Shown piece after piece: positions 1 through 12,963 of a stretch of 64,000 nt of DNA. Source of the stretch: Micractinium sp. NFX-FRZ (taxonomy: Eukaryota > Chlorophyta > Trebouxiophyceae > Chlorellales > Chlorellaceae); the NCBI GenBank assembly GCA_029339195.1, contig JAPTJF010000019.1, positions 221,467-285,466 of the forward strand. Direction: 5' to 3'. Under the pieces are notes generated by a model, which made no database searches, was not told the origin of the DNA, and saw only the letters and a program-made list of their open reading frames with translations. The first letter of the stretch is position 1. Every line of letters begins with the position of its first letter. The position numbers were made by a program, and so were the translations under genes.

Positions 1-926
1 TGTGAGCAGGGGGGGCTGCTGCCGCGACTCGATCAGTGGCACAGTTGTTGGTGCCGCCGGCGCCGGTGCCGCCGGTACAAGTGCAGCTGTGGTGCTGCTG
101 CTGCCTGCCTGCAAGGCGCCTCTTCCTGCCATCTGCTACCTGCAGTGTATGCTGCCAACGTTGACAACGCTCCTGGCGGCCGCTTCCGCGTCGCCGTGTG
201 CGCCCTTGGCTGGTCCTCTTACCTGTGCCACGCCCTGTCCTTTCTTTTGGTAGTTGCTGCACACAGGTTGGTGCGGGGGCAGGCAGGCTGCAAGGTGTAC
301 AAGTGCTTTGATGTGCACAATGGGGTGGTCTGTCTGCCACGCGCCGCTGCTGCAGCTGGCGTGGCTGCACACCGTGCTGTGACATGCCGGTGCGGGGGCA
401 GGCTGCCATGTGAAGCGGATGCTGCTTGGGCGGCGCAGTCCTGCTTTCAGCGTCGAAATCGTGGCGGCCATCTGCCACTGTGCTGCTGAGCTGTCAGGCT
501 CACGGCCTGCTGTGCCCGCTGTGCTGCAGGTCTGGCTGGAAGCAAGAAGCCCTGTCGGAATCTGCAGATTTTATGATTCCAACCGCCACCGCATTCAAGG
601 AGCGGCAGGCGGCGGCGGAAGCTGCCAAGCGTGCGCCGCAGGGGGGACTGGCGCGCATGTCAGCGGCGCTGCACCGCATGAGTGGAGGTGTGTTGGGGAC
701 GTCGGCGGCGCTGGGGCGCGCCAGCATGGGAGGGGGGCCGCCGGCAGCGCTGGGGCGCGCCAGCATGGGAGGCGGGCCGCCGACGGCGCTGGAGAGGAGC
801 AGCATGACGAGTGTGGCCTCAGAAATCCTCGCCCGTCCGAGCATGGCACCCCAGCCTGCAATCACCGGCACTCAGGCTGCGGCTGCAGCTGCAACCCGCC
901 CCCCACCCACCGTCGAGCGTGTGTAG
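1..926 (+). CDS. 3' end of an unrecognised Ala/Gly/Met-rich protein (5' part outside window)
   Basis: Only the last exon is seen, about 530-926, ending at TAG 924-926. A CAG acceptor ends at 529, and a GTGAGC donor-like site at base 2 suggests the window opens at an exon end followed by an intron of roughly 528 bp. The exon encodes a low-complexity tail rich in Ala, Gly, Met, Ser and Pro. It contains a tandem ALGRASMGGGPP unit repeated twice (about 700-785), with further variants on both sides. No domain is recognisable, so no function is proposed. The reading frame and the clean acceptor support a real terminal exon. The part before 529 has no convincing coding frame. Confidence 0.45.
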
Positions 927-1834
927 CCCCTGCATTTCAGTCAAGCTCAAGTTTATGGACAGCAGAAGCAGCAGGGGCTGCCCGGGGCAAGCTGCTTGGC
1001 TGCCAACACACAGACTTGCTGTCCAGCCACAGCGTGAAACCCAGTTCTGTTGTTGACAGCATGCACAGCGGTTTGAGCTCTTTCACACAAACTTGCGCGC
1101 CTCAACCTGTTCTGCTTTGCATTGCTTCGAACATGTTTTCGTGCAAGTGCTGGCTGGGCTTAGCAGAGCCGGGCCGCGGACAAGGAGAAACCAAGGACCT
1201 CGCCAGGCAGGCCGCCGAGCCTGGCGGTGGGGCTGGGCGCGCCCTATGGGGTTCACAGGCAGCGACCAGGCGGCGGGGAGGCACTGCTTCTTGCGGAGGG
1301 CGGGGGAGGCAGGGGAGAGTGGGGTCAATCCAACCGTGCGGGGTGGGCCATAGCACAGCTTGACCAGGACCTGCTTGCTGCTGCCGATGATGCTGCTTGG
1401 ATACGGTGGCGGGACTGCGGCAGCTGTCGGCATGCCTCGTCCGGAAAATAAACCCCGACAGCCGTCCCGAGTCTTGCCGTGTGCCTCCCAAAGCGCAATA
1501 GTCTGTCCGCTGAGAAACGAAAGATGTTTCATCTCTGAGGAGCCCCAGGGAAGCTAGGCAATGCCCGCATGCGAACAGCTGCGGGCGGGGCACCGCCGCC
1601 GCCGCTCTCTGCCTGGCGCTGCGCTGCCCCAGCATCACATCGACGGTCCCATCACGGCCAGCAGGCTGGTGCTTCTAACAACCGGTTGTTTAAACTACAC
1701 TGATGCCCTAACTACACTGATGCCCACGGATCAGCTTTCAGAGGTGCAGGCCCTTGTCCCCTTGTCCTGAACCCTAACCCCGACCTTGAGAGTCCCAAGG
1801 CTGGTGGCGCGGGCATCTGATCCTCTGCACGCCT
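927..1834. other. Intergenic region with a short tandem duplication
   Basis: No ORF here has splice or domain support. The segment should hold the 3' UTR of the left gene and the promoter of the MYND gene. A 16-base unit (aactacactgatgccc) occurs twice with a 17-bp period at 1693-1725. An AATAAA-like stretch lies near 1445, but no TGTAA signal was found. Confidence 0.5.
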
Positions 1835-4800
1835 ATGAAGGGTGGCTTAATCCCTGAGGAGGTGCTGGACGGCCGGCTGGAGAAGGCCCGGCGAGCCGAG
1901 GGTCCCGATGCGCAGGGCTTTGTGCTGCTGGTGAGCGCCCAGCACGAGCTCCTGGACCTAGAAAGGTACGCCGTACATTAGCGGGGGGACTGACGTCAGC
2001 CAGCAGCGGGCGGCGGCGGCAGCATGTCGCCGCTGGCGGCAGCAGCGGGGCAAAGCCGGGTCCTTGGGGGCAAAGCCGGGTCCATGGTGGCCATCCAGTT
2101 AAGCAGCTTGGGGCACTGCGGTGCAGCACCAAAGCTCAGCGTGCCGTCAGAAAGAATGGCTGCCCCATCGCCCCCCCTTCTCCGCAGCAAAGAGCTTGAT
2201 GATGCCAGCGCCCTGCTGCTGCACGGGCGGCTGGTGCACGCGCTGGCAGCTGCACCCTTCCCGCTGGCCTCGGGAGATGCTGGGATCATGCGCACTGCAC
2301 AGCTCTGTGCCCCTTCGTGCGAGTGGTGGATGCTGGGACGGCGGGCGTGCCGGGTGAGGCAGTTGAGATGATATGAGCAGCCTCGGTTCCACGGCTCTCC
2401 TGCCATGGACGTGCTGCCTGGGCCCGCTGTAACGCTTCCGAGGCGTGCATGCCCCATTTGCAGGCAGCTGTGCACAGCGCTCCAGGCTGCCGCTCATTGC
2501 GGCCTCTTGCTCTGGCATAGCTACCTTTCCCCCGCCCTCCATGCACAACTCTGCGCTGGTGCAGCGATGGACCATCGGCAGACTCTGCTGCGACTGCCGA
2601 CTGCCGCTTCCCTGCCTCTGCCCTGCCTGCAATGCAGTCCAGAGCATGTGCTTCCCAGAAGCGCTCCGCGGCCAGGGGGCCCGCCTGCCGGACTGGCTGT
2701 GGAGGGAGACCAGTGCAGGCACGGCGCTGCGTGCGGCGGGTGCCGCAATTTGCCTGCTGGGCATGGGCGATCAGGTGGCGGTGGATCAGATGACGGCAGC
2801 GGAGAACCTATGCAGTCGGCTGGTGGCGGAGCTGTCCAAGGCTTCCACGGCTGCAGCCGTCCAGGTGGGTGTAGGGCCAGGCATGGTTCACTTTGGAACA
2901 CCTTCGCCCGGCTGACCTGCCACTCTGGTCTTACCTGTGTGGGTGCTGCCAGGACCGCTTGGGCTGGGGCGCTTCATGGCCGGTGGTTGATGTTGGTTCG
3001 GAGCCACTTGACAAACCCGGGAGGGGCGCCTCCTGCTGCCGCCGCGCAGGCTGAGCTGGCGGCTGCACGGTCAGCAGCCGACGTGGGCGACCTCCTGTAT
3101 GTGGCCCACTTAATCCTGGGAGGCTGCGCTGAGCGCATGATGTGCATGCTGCGGCCTGACCACTTCAACGCCAACATGGCTGACATGATTGCAACCCCGG
3201 GCATGACAGCAGCGCTGGGCAGGTGGAAGCGCGGCATGGTGGGCATGGCGACGGCCAAGCCGCAGCAGCCAGCGGGTGAGCGCTTTGCACTGCTTTGCTG
3301 CTTTGCTGCTGGGCCATGCTGTGCTGGCGGGGCGGTGGGAGGGTGGGCGTTCTTGTCGACTGCCGAGGACGTGTGCAGCCCGAGCCCTCTTTTCTGCCTC
3401 CGCTTTGCTCCTCGGCCTGCCTGCCCTGTTGGCGATCGCTCCCTTTGTCCCTAATGTGTTGGGTTGAACGCTCCCGCCTGCGCGGCGTTCGCCTGCTGCC
3501 TGCTGTCCGCAGGGTACGAGGCGTGTGCGCGTGCGTGCATGGGGGCCGGCCAGTATGGGCAGGCTGCAAAGTGGGCGGAGCGGGGCATCCAGGTGGCTGA
3601 TACTGTGGGCTCCAGCTTCCACGGCGCCAGCCTGTGCTACAAGCTGGGCAGCGCACTCATCGTGCAGTCCAGCCGGGAGCAGGCGGGCATGCAGGCGGGG
3701 CGGCTGCGGCGGCTGCTGGCAGAGGCGCGGGAGCGGGAGGCGCGCTGCAAACCGTGGGTGGTGAGTGAGCACAACCGACCGTGTGTTGTCACGTCCCTGC
3801 TATCCTTGCTTTTCGACGAGCTGCATGCAAGCTACCGTGGGATTTTTTGGCAAGGTGTAGGTTTCTGCAGCTGCTCAGCATGACGCTGTGCAGGGCTGCT
3901 GGCCGCCTGAGCGCCAGTGTGCCTGCCACTGCGCTGCACAGCAGTGCAGCCTAATGGCAGCCTTGTGGGTATGCCGTGTGTTGTGCGCCTGTGTGCGCTT
4001 TATAAAGAGGCGGACCGGTCAGGTTGTGTCTGGCCGAACCGATGGTGTGCCTGCCTGCTGTGCCTGCCTACCTGCCCGCCTGCCCGTCTGCGTGCCTGCC
4101 GCAGCCCAGGAGCTTCCTCAAGGGTATCAGTGCGGGGAATCAGCTGAAGAGTTTCCTAGACACGGTGACCAACGCGCGAGACGGTGACCTGGTGAGTGTG
4201 GACGCCACCATGCAGCTAGCTGTGGCAGCCTGAGTGCCCTTGCCGTGCCAGCCAATCACTCCACAATACGCGGCCTGCCTGTTTATCGTGTCACCGCCTG
4301 CCACCTGTCACCCCGCCTGCATCACGCCAGCCTGCCTTCGTGCCTGCCTGCACATTTGTGCACGCCCCCGGTCCATGCCAGCCTGCAAGCTTGTCTCCAG
4401 GCATAGGTCGAACCCTTTGCAGTGTCCCCCCTGCCTCATGTGTCCTCTCTGCTGCACTGCAGGTTGTGGCGGGTCTGGCCGGCCGCCGCCCGGCACCCCG
4501 CCAGGACAAGCAGTGCGGCGGCTGCGGGGTGATGCTGTCAGATGCCAGGCTGTGTGCCGCCTGCAAGAAAGTTGGTTACTGCTCACAGGTGGGATGGGCC
4601 TTGCAAACGACTCGGGCCTGCACTTCAATGCCGCCCTCTGAGGAGTGAGAGGAGTGAACGAGCCATGGCTGCCCATGCGTCTTTGCTACCTCCTTCTGCC
4701 GCGGCCCATCATAGATTGCCCATTGTGCACTACCTCCCCCGTCCCGTGCAGGCCTGTCAGAAACAGGACTGGCCCACTCACAAGGCGGCGTGCAAGGCAG

Positions 4801-4883
4801 CGGGCAAGGCGGCAGCAGCAGCGGGCAGTGCTCTAGCGGCGGCTGGCGCAGGCAGCTGTGTTGTTCGGTCACAGGACTTGTAG
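1835..4883 (+). CDS. MYND-type zinc finger protein with TPR-like segment
   Basis: Proposed exons: 1835-1965, 2188-~2306, 2638-2864, 3050-3275, 3513-3760, 4105-4191, 4463-4588 and 4752-4883, giving about 431 aa. The end of exon 2 is uncertain: the phase needs a donor near 2307, which is a weak site. The C-terminus is a MYND finger: CGGC, then CAAC, VGYC, then after an intron ACQ..DW..H...C. That intron splits the finger between its Cys pairs. MYND domains usually bind proline-rich peptides in other proteins. The exon at 3513-3760 (GYEACARACMGAGQYGQAA) has the spacing of a helix-turn-helix TPR-like repeat. The start is ATGAAG at 1835, the first ATG in the first exon that splices in frame. No catalytic SET domain is present, so this is probably an adaptor rather than a methyltransferase. 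Confidence 0.72.
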
Positions 4884-5544
4884 GGCCACGGCTAATCATC
4901 CACTGATTCACTTGCTCTTAAGTATTGCCCGCTGATCCTCCCACCACATGTGGCCAAGTGAAGTGTAAGTTCTTCACGGGTGGCAGGTGGTGCAGTGCGA
5001 GGTTGTTGGCCCGGCGTACGCAACAGCCACCACCCAACCCGGCGCACGCAACAACCATCCAAACCAGCGGGGGCTCTCCAGAAGCAGCATGTGGGCAGTC
5101 TAAAAGGCCTTTCTGTTAATATGAAAAGCAGGAGGCAACATGGCATTGCACCTGACATGTAGGTGGGTGCGAGGGTGCCACCGCCCTCAAGGTGTGACCG
5201 GCATGGGAAGGGCAACGCACGTGCGCATGGGGCGGGCGGGCGTCGCGTTGTGGCTGCGCGCGCGCACCTCATGGTCCAACAGACTCACCTCCGAACCCTC
5301 AGTGGCACCCGCCATCACTTGATCATACACAAAGCTAGAGAAACGGGTTCTGACCCGCGTGCACCCTCTCCAGTGGCGCCCTCCCCAAAACGGAGTTGGC
5401 GCGGCTTTGCTCGTTTCGATAAGGACCAGCTCACAGGGACGTTCAGTGTGCGGGGAAGCGCAAATGAGCATCGAGTGACACCCGGCTTCTGCAGATAGTG
5501 GGTGACAGCGGGTCGCCCGCAGCGGCTAGCGTATACAGACAGCT
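4884..5544. promoter_or_regulatory. MYND gene 3' flank and next gene's promoter; TGTAA signal at 4964-4968
   Basis: TGTAA, the usual green-algal polyadenylation signal, lies 81 nt after the MYND stop codon, a normal distance. The rest of the segment has no supported gene and presumably carries the promoter and 5' UTR of the gene starting at 5545. Confidence 0.5.
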
Positions 5545-8500
5545 ATGGAACAGGGAGCGCAGTCTGGCGCTCATGCCAGCGACGGCCTCAGCGGCGATGG
5601 CGCAGCTGCGGCAGCCCCCTCCGCCTCTGGCCGCCCAGCCGCCGTCCCGCCCTTCGAAGCAAACCTCTTTCGCCGTCCAATAGCAACCACGGACGGCTGG
5701 GTGGGTCTGGCTGCTGGCGGCTTGAAGATGGAGGGTGGCGCAGCTGCTGACGGCAGGGGGCACCCACCCACAGCACCGGCGGCAGCAGGCGCTTCCAGAG
5801 AGGCAGCGCCAGCAACGGCAGAGGCAGCGCAGCCAGCTGCGACAGCAGCCTGGCCGGTGCCAGGTTTCCGTCCACTAGGACCACGTGTAGATCAGGATGG
5901 TTCCATCATTCAGCCGCCGCCGCTGCAATTCGCTCCATCAAAATTCAGGGTACGGCTGCCAACGGCCGCCGCCGCCGCCGCAGCCCTGGCGCCGTCCCCA
6001 TTGGAAACAGAGGCGGCGCCGGTGAAGGCTGAACCGGCAGCGGCAGCGGCAGCGGCGGCGTCCTCAGAGCCACCCGCAGCAGCAGCAGCAGCAGGGGCGG
6101 TGGTGCCAGCACAGGTGCTTCCACCAGGCCCCCGCCCTCTCGCACCAGCCCCGCCGGCAGCAGCAGCAGAAGCGGCCCCAGCAGCACATGCAGCGGCGGC
6201 GGCGGCGGTGCGGGGCGCCGAGCCAGAAGCGGCAGCAGAAGAGCAGCACCTGTCTCTGGGTGCTCTTCGCCAGGCCTTCTTTGACCAGCCAAGCGGCCTT
6301 CCACAGCTGAAAGCCCGGCTGGATGAGCTGCAAGAGCTTCGGCAGACGCGTGTGTTCCCAGATGGGGGCGCACTGTGGGACCGCCTGCTGGCCCGGCTGC
6401 GCCGCTACGTGCACCTGCTGGAGCAGCAGCAGCAGGGCGATGGGGAGGCATCCGCGGAGGTCTATGGCACCGGCGCTGCCGGCCAGCAGCTGGCAGCGGC
6501 GGTAGAAGCGGCCCCGCGCTGCGACCTGTGCGGGCAGCAGCCGGCGCCGGGCGGCCCGCCGCTGCGGCGCATGCAGCTCATCCCCCGGCCGGAGCACCTG
6601 GCGGTGTGCGACGCGTGCAGCGAGGCACGCAAGGGGCATCTGATGCCGCTGACGCCCACCTGGCAGCTGGACATGGTGGGTGCTGGGCGTCTGGTGGGTG
6701 CTGGGTTGCCTGATGGCGCGTGCTGGGTGTCCTGTGGGTGCTGGCTGTTCGGGCGCTTTCTGGGTGTTTGTGGGTGCTGGGAATCTGTGGGTGCTCATGA
6801 GGGAATGTCACGTACCTGCGCCAAGCACTGGGGTCAGAGGAGGCATGCATCGGTGCTGCCTTCTCAAGTGGGAAGTGATTGATGCTGCCTGCTGCCTGCT
6901 CAGTGAATAGTAAGCCAGCACACTGTGCCCATGCCCCTGCTCCGCTGTTTAAATCCACGCATGCTGCCGCCTTCATCCCTCACATGTGCAGGCTGCTTGG
7001 GGAGCGATGCAGCAAGAGCTGCAGGCGCAGCAGGCACAGCAGGCACAGCATGCGCAGCAGGCGCAGCGGCAACAGCAGCAGCCTGCGGGCAAAGTGGGCC
7101 GCGGCAAGAAGGCGGCAGCGGCAACGGCATCGGCGGGGGAAGGCTCTCGGCCTGGCAGCTCTGTGGGGCACCGTGGCAAGTCGGTGAGCGGGGCGCTGCG
7201 CCTGCTGCCCACTGATGAGTGACATACTGAACCGCGCACCTCTCTGTGGACCTTGCACCAAGGAAACATGAGCCACCACCGCAGCCGTCGCTCCCCTGGG
7301 GGCATTTTCTGGAGCACATTGCCAAAGGTTGTGTCTTTTGCTGCCCTTCACGCAAAGCGTCTTGTGCTGCTCTTCACTCATTCTACTACGTTTTGTTGTT
7401 CTGTTGATTGCAGACGTTCAAGGCGACCAGCCAGGCGTGGGTGAAGCTGATCACCAAGGGCAACCTGCACCCCAGCGCCGGCCTCGCCCCACGCATCTAC
7501 CTGCCTTGTAAGTCAATGCCAGGCCGTCTGCCCGCTTGCCTGCACCCCGTCCGCCTGCCCTTGTGCCAATCACACCCGACTCCTCCGCCCGTGGCCCTGC
7601 CCTGCACCCTCCGTCCACTCCACTGGCCCCTGCCCCTGTCTCAGCCAGAGTATACTGGTTGTGCATGGGAAGGCCCGCTTTGCTGTACGTCTCATCCATC
7701 CCGCAATCATCACCTCCAGTGCCTCTCCGCCCTTGCCCCCCTCCATCTGCTGCAGTCGGAGTGTACTGGTTCTGGGTGGACCGGCTGCCGGGGGCGGACA
7801 GCATGGACCCGGACACCGGCGCCCCGCGCATGATGCGCCTGTCGCACGCTGAGTCAGGCGCCACCTGGCACGTGCCCCTGCTGCGCACCGACGGTGAGCC
7901 GGGGGTATGGGTGAACATTGCTGGCCGGGGCGACAAGCAGGGGTGCGGCGGCAGGCGGCACATTTGGCCAGACATTTTGTGTCCTCCTGTGTGGGCAGCG
8001 CACTTGTCAGCCTAAACTGATGCCAGGCGGCCAAATCGGGACATGTCTCAAACGCTCTCTCTGTTCGGTTGCCCCCCCTGCCTCCCGCAGACGGAATGCA
8101 GCTGCAGCCGGCGGCGCTGCGCCCCATCTTTGACAGCCTGGGGGTGGAAGTGGACACGCATCTGCTCATCGAGCTGCGCCTCGAGGAGTGCAGCCTGGAG
8201 GGGGGCTTCTCAGGCAGCGTGCGCCTCGTGGGCAAGTGAGTGGTGCGCTGATGCAGAGAGGGGGGCTGTGGGTGATGGGGAAGCTCGCCGGCGTTTTGAT
8301 CACTCATTTCCATCGTGCCAATTACCGACTCGAGGCAGCGGCTGTAGATCCTTGGGAAGCAGGGTGTGTGGTGGTGATGCCTGCCTTGCCTGGCTGCCTA
8401 CCTGCGCAGCCGAGGACGCCTGCTCGCCACGTGCCGGCCGCCGCCCAACGTACTCTGCGGCCGCAGCCAGGCATGCCTAGAGACCCGGTGACCACCTGCC

Positions 8501-11500
8501 TGCCTGCCTGCCGGCCTGCCTGCTCACCGCTTCGCTGCTGCTGTCCCTTTCCCAACTCACCTGGCCTGTGCCCTACCGCAGGGGTGAGCCCCTGCCGGAG
8601 GTGCCCGGAGTCCCGGTGGCGTTGCCTCAGACGGCGGCAGCCGCCTCCGGCCTGGCATCCAGCAAGAAGCGCAAGGGGACACACACGTCTGGCAGGCAGG
8701 GCGGCGGCGGCGGCGGCGGTGGCGGCGAAGGAGGAGGAGGAGGAGGAGGGCGGGGAGGCGGCAGCGAGGCGTTTGAGTGGGATGAGACATGGGACGAAGG
8801 CGGGGATGCTGATGTGTCGTTCTCGCTGCCCGCAGGGCAGGCGCTGGACGGGTGAGCAGCATGGGGCTAGGCTGAGGGGTGGTGGGGGCGCGGAGCGGTG
8901 GGGGGTGGACAGCGGATTCCTGCGTAGGCGGGCTCAGGAGGAGCGAGTTGTTATGCTGGGAGCAGGGGAGCCACAGTGCAACAAGCTTGTGTCAAGGGCA
9001 GCCTCATCTCAGCAAGTGCCCTGGAGGGGCCCCACATTGCTACTATACCACTGCCGCACTCCTCTCACCCCCTGCCGTGCGTCCTGCCATCTGCAACGCA
9101 GGCCCGGCGGCGCGGGGCGATCGAAGCGGCGCGGCGCGGGCGGCCGGCTGGCATCCATCCTTCGGCAGGAGCAGCCAGAGACAGATGACGATTTGGAGGA
9201 TGGGGACTATGTGGCAGCACCAGAAGGCTTGGAGCAGGTGTGGGTTGGGCTATTGGTGGGATGGGCTGATGGGCATGGTATAGGGAGGAGCAGCAAGCCC
9301 AAACACCCGAGGGAGGCAGACCTCGCTGCGACCCTGCCTTGCACCGCCGGTTTGTCATGCCTCCCCGTCCGCCTGCCTCTGCCTCAGGAGGGCGCAGCCG
9401 AGGCGCAGCAAGCCCTGCCGTGTGAGGCCCGCCAGACCGGCAGCGTGGCGGCAGCGCTGCAGCTGGCGGCGGCGCTGCCCCCCGACCAGGCCATCTCGGG
9501 CGCACATGCACCTGCGCCAGGCAGCAACCACAAGTGGGGCGTCTATGTGAGTGGGATCTGCAGTAGCGGCTTGCGCAGGCACTGGGTGGTGCAGCCACGG
9601 GCTGGTCCTGTCCTGCCTGCCTGTGGCCTGGTGGCGGCTCCGCCCTGCCTGTTGCTTGCACCCACTACGCCACAGCTGCTGTACACCCCGTTGTTGAGCT
9701 CAACTGACCACCCACCTGCATGCTTTGCCTGCCCTGCTTGCCTGCCGCACGTGCAGATCAAGCGCAGCGGCTTCACGCAGCAGTGGTTTGGGCGGCTGGA
9801 CCGGCAGCGTGCCGCCGTGGCTGCCGACCTGGTGACCACCTGGCAGAGACGGCTGGCCAGCAAGGTGAGGTTTAAACCCTACAACAGGGTACATCGTATA
9901 GTCCTGCAATGGCCAGTGCCAAAGCTGGTGACCACCTGGCAGAGCCGGCTGGCCAGCAAAGTGGGCAGGGCTGTGTGGGCAATGCTGCATGATGTGCCTT
10001 GCTTGCAGGACGCAACGCTGCATGGAGCTTGTTTACCTTGGTGCAATCCATGAATGCCACATTATTGATCTGCTCTCCCAAGCCCGCCCGTATCCTCTCG
10101 TTCTCTTTCCCTTGCACATGCGTGGCTGCACAAGCGTCTGGCGGGCAAGCCGTTCTGCACTTCCAAGCAGCCCCAACAGATTAGCTGGCAACTGTGTTTT
10201 GCTGCCTGCACAGGTGAGCCTGCACAAGCTGCTGGCGGGCGAGCCGCAGTATGCCGACGCCAGCGCAGATCAGGGACCAGAGGCTGCTGAGCTGGCAGCT
10301 GAGGTGGCAGCCATGCTGGCGGCAGCTGGCGGCGGCGGCGGCGGCGGCATGAGTGGCATCAGCAAGCCCGGCGGCGGCATTAGCAGCTGGCTTAACAGTG
10401 GTGATGGTGATGAGGAGATGGAGTTGGCAGGAGAGGATGTGGAGGAAGTGGAGGAGGAGGCGGGTGGCGGCGCGACGGTGCGGCGGCTGAATGTGCCCGA
10501 GGCGGGGTATCGGCAGGATGCGGAGCTCATGCAGCTGCTGAGGTGGGACCCTGGCCTTCCCTGATTGGGTGGTCCGCTGAAAGGTGGCAGCAGCCTGTCT
10601 AACAGCAGTATGTCCTGTTCATTCGTGATGTGGGTGGGCGGGCAGCAGGGGGCTGCAGCGGCCGTCCCGCCTGTTAAACGGCCCCAGCTTCTGGCCCTGC
10701 TCTGAACTTTGCCTGCTTGCAGGCACATTGAGTCGCCAGCCCAGATGGTGCAGCTGCTGACTGCAGCCGTGCCTCAAGACCCGCTGCCGCGCCACCTGCA
10801 GCGCCACGCGCGCCCCGGCAGCTCGCAGCAGCCGGCGTCTTTGTCGCGGCCGCCGTCGCAGCAGCAGCTACAGAGTGCGCAGCAGCGTGCGGAGCAGGCA
10901 CCGATTGTGCAGCAGCAGCATACTCTATCCAGCAGGCCCCCCAAACCCCACCACCAACGCAAGCCCAAGAAGCCTGCACCACTGCCGGCCCAGCAGCAGC
11001 AGCAGCCGCAGGCAGGCGCAGAGCAGCAGGCGTCGCCAGCGCAGCCGGAGCGGCGGCGAGTGGGCGTGGTGTGGGTGAGCGAGGAGCAGGCCTGGGCGGC
11101 AGCGGCAGTGTGCAGTGTCCCTGGCAGTCCCCCGATGACGGTGAGTGGAGCTGGGGAGGTGGCTTGCGAAGCATTGCAGCCGTTTCCACCAACTTGCTGG
11201 GTAATTCAGCACTACGGCACATGTGCCTGGGCATTCGCTGCTGGGAGCTGCCTCCACTTCACACCCCCTGACGCACATTGAAAACCAGTACTGCCCCTGC
11301 AGCTCCGCGTGGCGGGCCTGCCCACGCTGCCTCAGGCCGAGGTGGCTCGAGATCTGCTGGCCCTCTGGGGCTGGCTAGCAGCTCAGCAGCAGCAGCAGCA
11401 GCAGGAGGAGGGAAAGCTGGAAGAGGGAGAGCAGCAGCAGCAGCTGGCAGAAAGGAAGCAAGAGGAGTCGCCACAGCAGCAGGCGGAGCAGCAGGGTCCC

Positions 11501-12963
11501 AGCGGCAGCCCGGGTGGTGGCGAGCCCGCCGTGGCGGCCGAGGCATCGCCGCCAAAGTCGGAGCTGCCTCTGCCTCCCCTCAACTTCCCTCACAGCACGT
11601 ACCAGGAGCAGGCCATCTGGCTGGCGGCCATGGCTGAGCTGGCAGGTGGGTGAGCTGGCAGGCGTTTGCGTGGCTGGGAAGGGCTGGATGGTCTTCAATG
11701 CTTCATGGGGTGCTGGAGCCATCCGGCCTGGCCCACACTCCTGACACAACACACGGCAGGGACACGGGATGACAAGCAAATTGCAAGCGGCTGCTCCATC
11801 TCTGTGCTGCCCACAAACCCTGGCCTGCTACCCGTTCATGTGCACCCGCTTGCAGCCGAGGAGGTCGAGGGCTTTGTGCGTGGCATTGTGCAGCAGCTTG
11901 ACGAGCAGACCCTGGCCGCCCTGGAGGCCACCCGCCCGCCACAGTCGCCACCGCCACCGCCTCTGCCCACACACGCGGCGGCTGTGGTAGCGCTGCAGCC
12001 GGTGCCTGACGAGGCAGGAGCAGCCACAGCAGCAGGAGAGGCTTCACATGAGGTGTCAGAGCAGCATGCAGAGGCAGAGGAGGCAGAAGAGGCTTTCGGC
12101 GATCCATTTGACCTGCTGGCAGCACTGGCAGATGCGGCGGCAGCTGGTGCAGCGGCGAGCTCCACCCCGCACCGGCCCGCAGCGGCAGGCGCAGTCCAGG
12201 AGGGTGGTGGGCCTGCTTTTATGGAGGTTGACGCTGAGGCTGCAGAGGCCAGACGCAGTGGGGTGCAGGAACAGCCGGCTGCAGCTGCGGCCGACAGCCT
12301 CCCGCAAGCCGCACAGCAGGGGGAGCAGCAGCAGCACGAACTGCCCGCCCTGCCCCGTCAGGCCTCCACCGCATCGGCTGTGGTGGCGCCCCATGTGCCG
12401 CCGCTGTGGCCCGCCGGCGGCAGCGGCCCCCTGGGGAGCAGCACGGCGCTGGCAGAGCGGCTGGAGGCGGCGGCGCAGAGGAAGGTGGCGCAGGCGCTGC
12501 AGGCGTTTGAGGGCGCTGACCTGGCAAATCCGGACAGCATGCTGCGCCCGCTGCGCATCCTGGCGGCGGCCAACAAGGGCGGCCAAGTGCTCAAGGTGGG
12601 TGGGTGGGGAGGCGGAGGTGCAAGAGGGGGGCTGTGCATGAGGGTGGGTGGAGGAGGCATGGCGGGGTAAGGTGGGTGTGTTTTAGAAGAAAATGTGGGT
12701 GGGTTACTGGGCACGGCAGGGGCTGGCTCGGGGCTGGTGTGCATTTGCCCTACACATAGTCCTATAGGCGTACAATGCAGTTCTCTCCACCCCCTGCGCT
12801 CCACAAACGCCCCAAACCCCGCCTGCAGGACGTGGTGCGCTCCTGGCCCTCCTACCCCCCGGCGCAGCAGCAGGAGGTGTACGATGCGGCGCTGCTGGCC
12901 ACACACCAGGGGGACTGGCTGCAGCTGGAGGAGAGCCTGCAGCTGGCGCTGGACCTGCTGTGA
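5545..12963 (+). CDS. Large Ala/Gln-rich putative nuclear regulator with zinc-binding cluster and possible B3-like domain
   Basis: Fourteen exons: 5545-6675, 6992-7183, 7414-7507, 7756-7893, 8091-8235, 8582-8851, 9102-9237, 9388-9546, 9757-9864, 10214-10542, 10723-11140, 11303-11645, 11856-12595 and 12829-12963. They sum to 4338 nt (1445 aa) with all phases agreeing. The N-terminal third is Ala/Pro low-complexity. Residues ~325-370 hold a CDLCG...CDAC pair of Cys motifs, likely a Zn site. Exons 3-5 read FKATSQAWVKLITKG, a long strand-rich stretch with ATWHVPLL, and ALRPIFDSLGVEVDTHLLI. The order of F-K, L-P, W-V and W/F blocks resembles a plant B3 DNA-binding fold, but this is inference only. 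Then follow Gly-rich, acidic and polyQ stretches typical of transcription regulators. The last exons carry conserved-looking helices. No enzyme motif is seen. Confidence 0.7.
7641..7661 (+). repeat. Short intronic copy of the exon 4 5' edge
   Basis: A CAG followed by gagtatactggtt mirrors the true acceptor and first bases of exon 4 (CAG, gagtgtactggtt at 7753-7771). The matched length is short, so it could be chance, but it fits the pattern seen in other genes of the window. Confidence 0.4.
9925..9963 (+). repeat. Intronic copy of the exon 9 3' edge
   Basis: Thirty-seven of 39 bases match 9829-9867, the last 36 bases of exon 9 plus its GTG donor. The copy ends CAAA|GTGGGC instead of CAAG|GTGAGG, so its donor is weaker. 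It lies 96 bp downstream, in the same intron, and could act as an alternative donor only if the intervening sequence is retained. Confidence 0.8.

Noticed and set aside
1765..1780. Telomere-like CCCTAACCC sequence
   Set aside because: A single partial unit, not an array, and not the algal TTTAGGG repeat.
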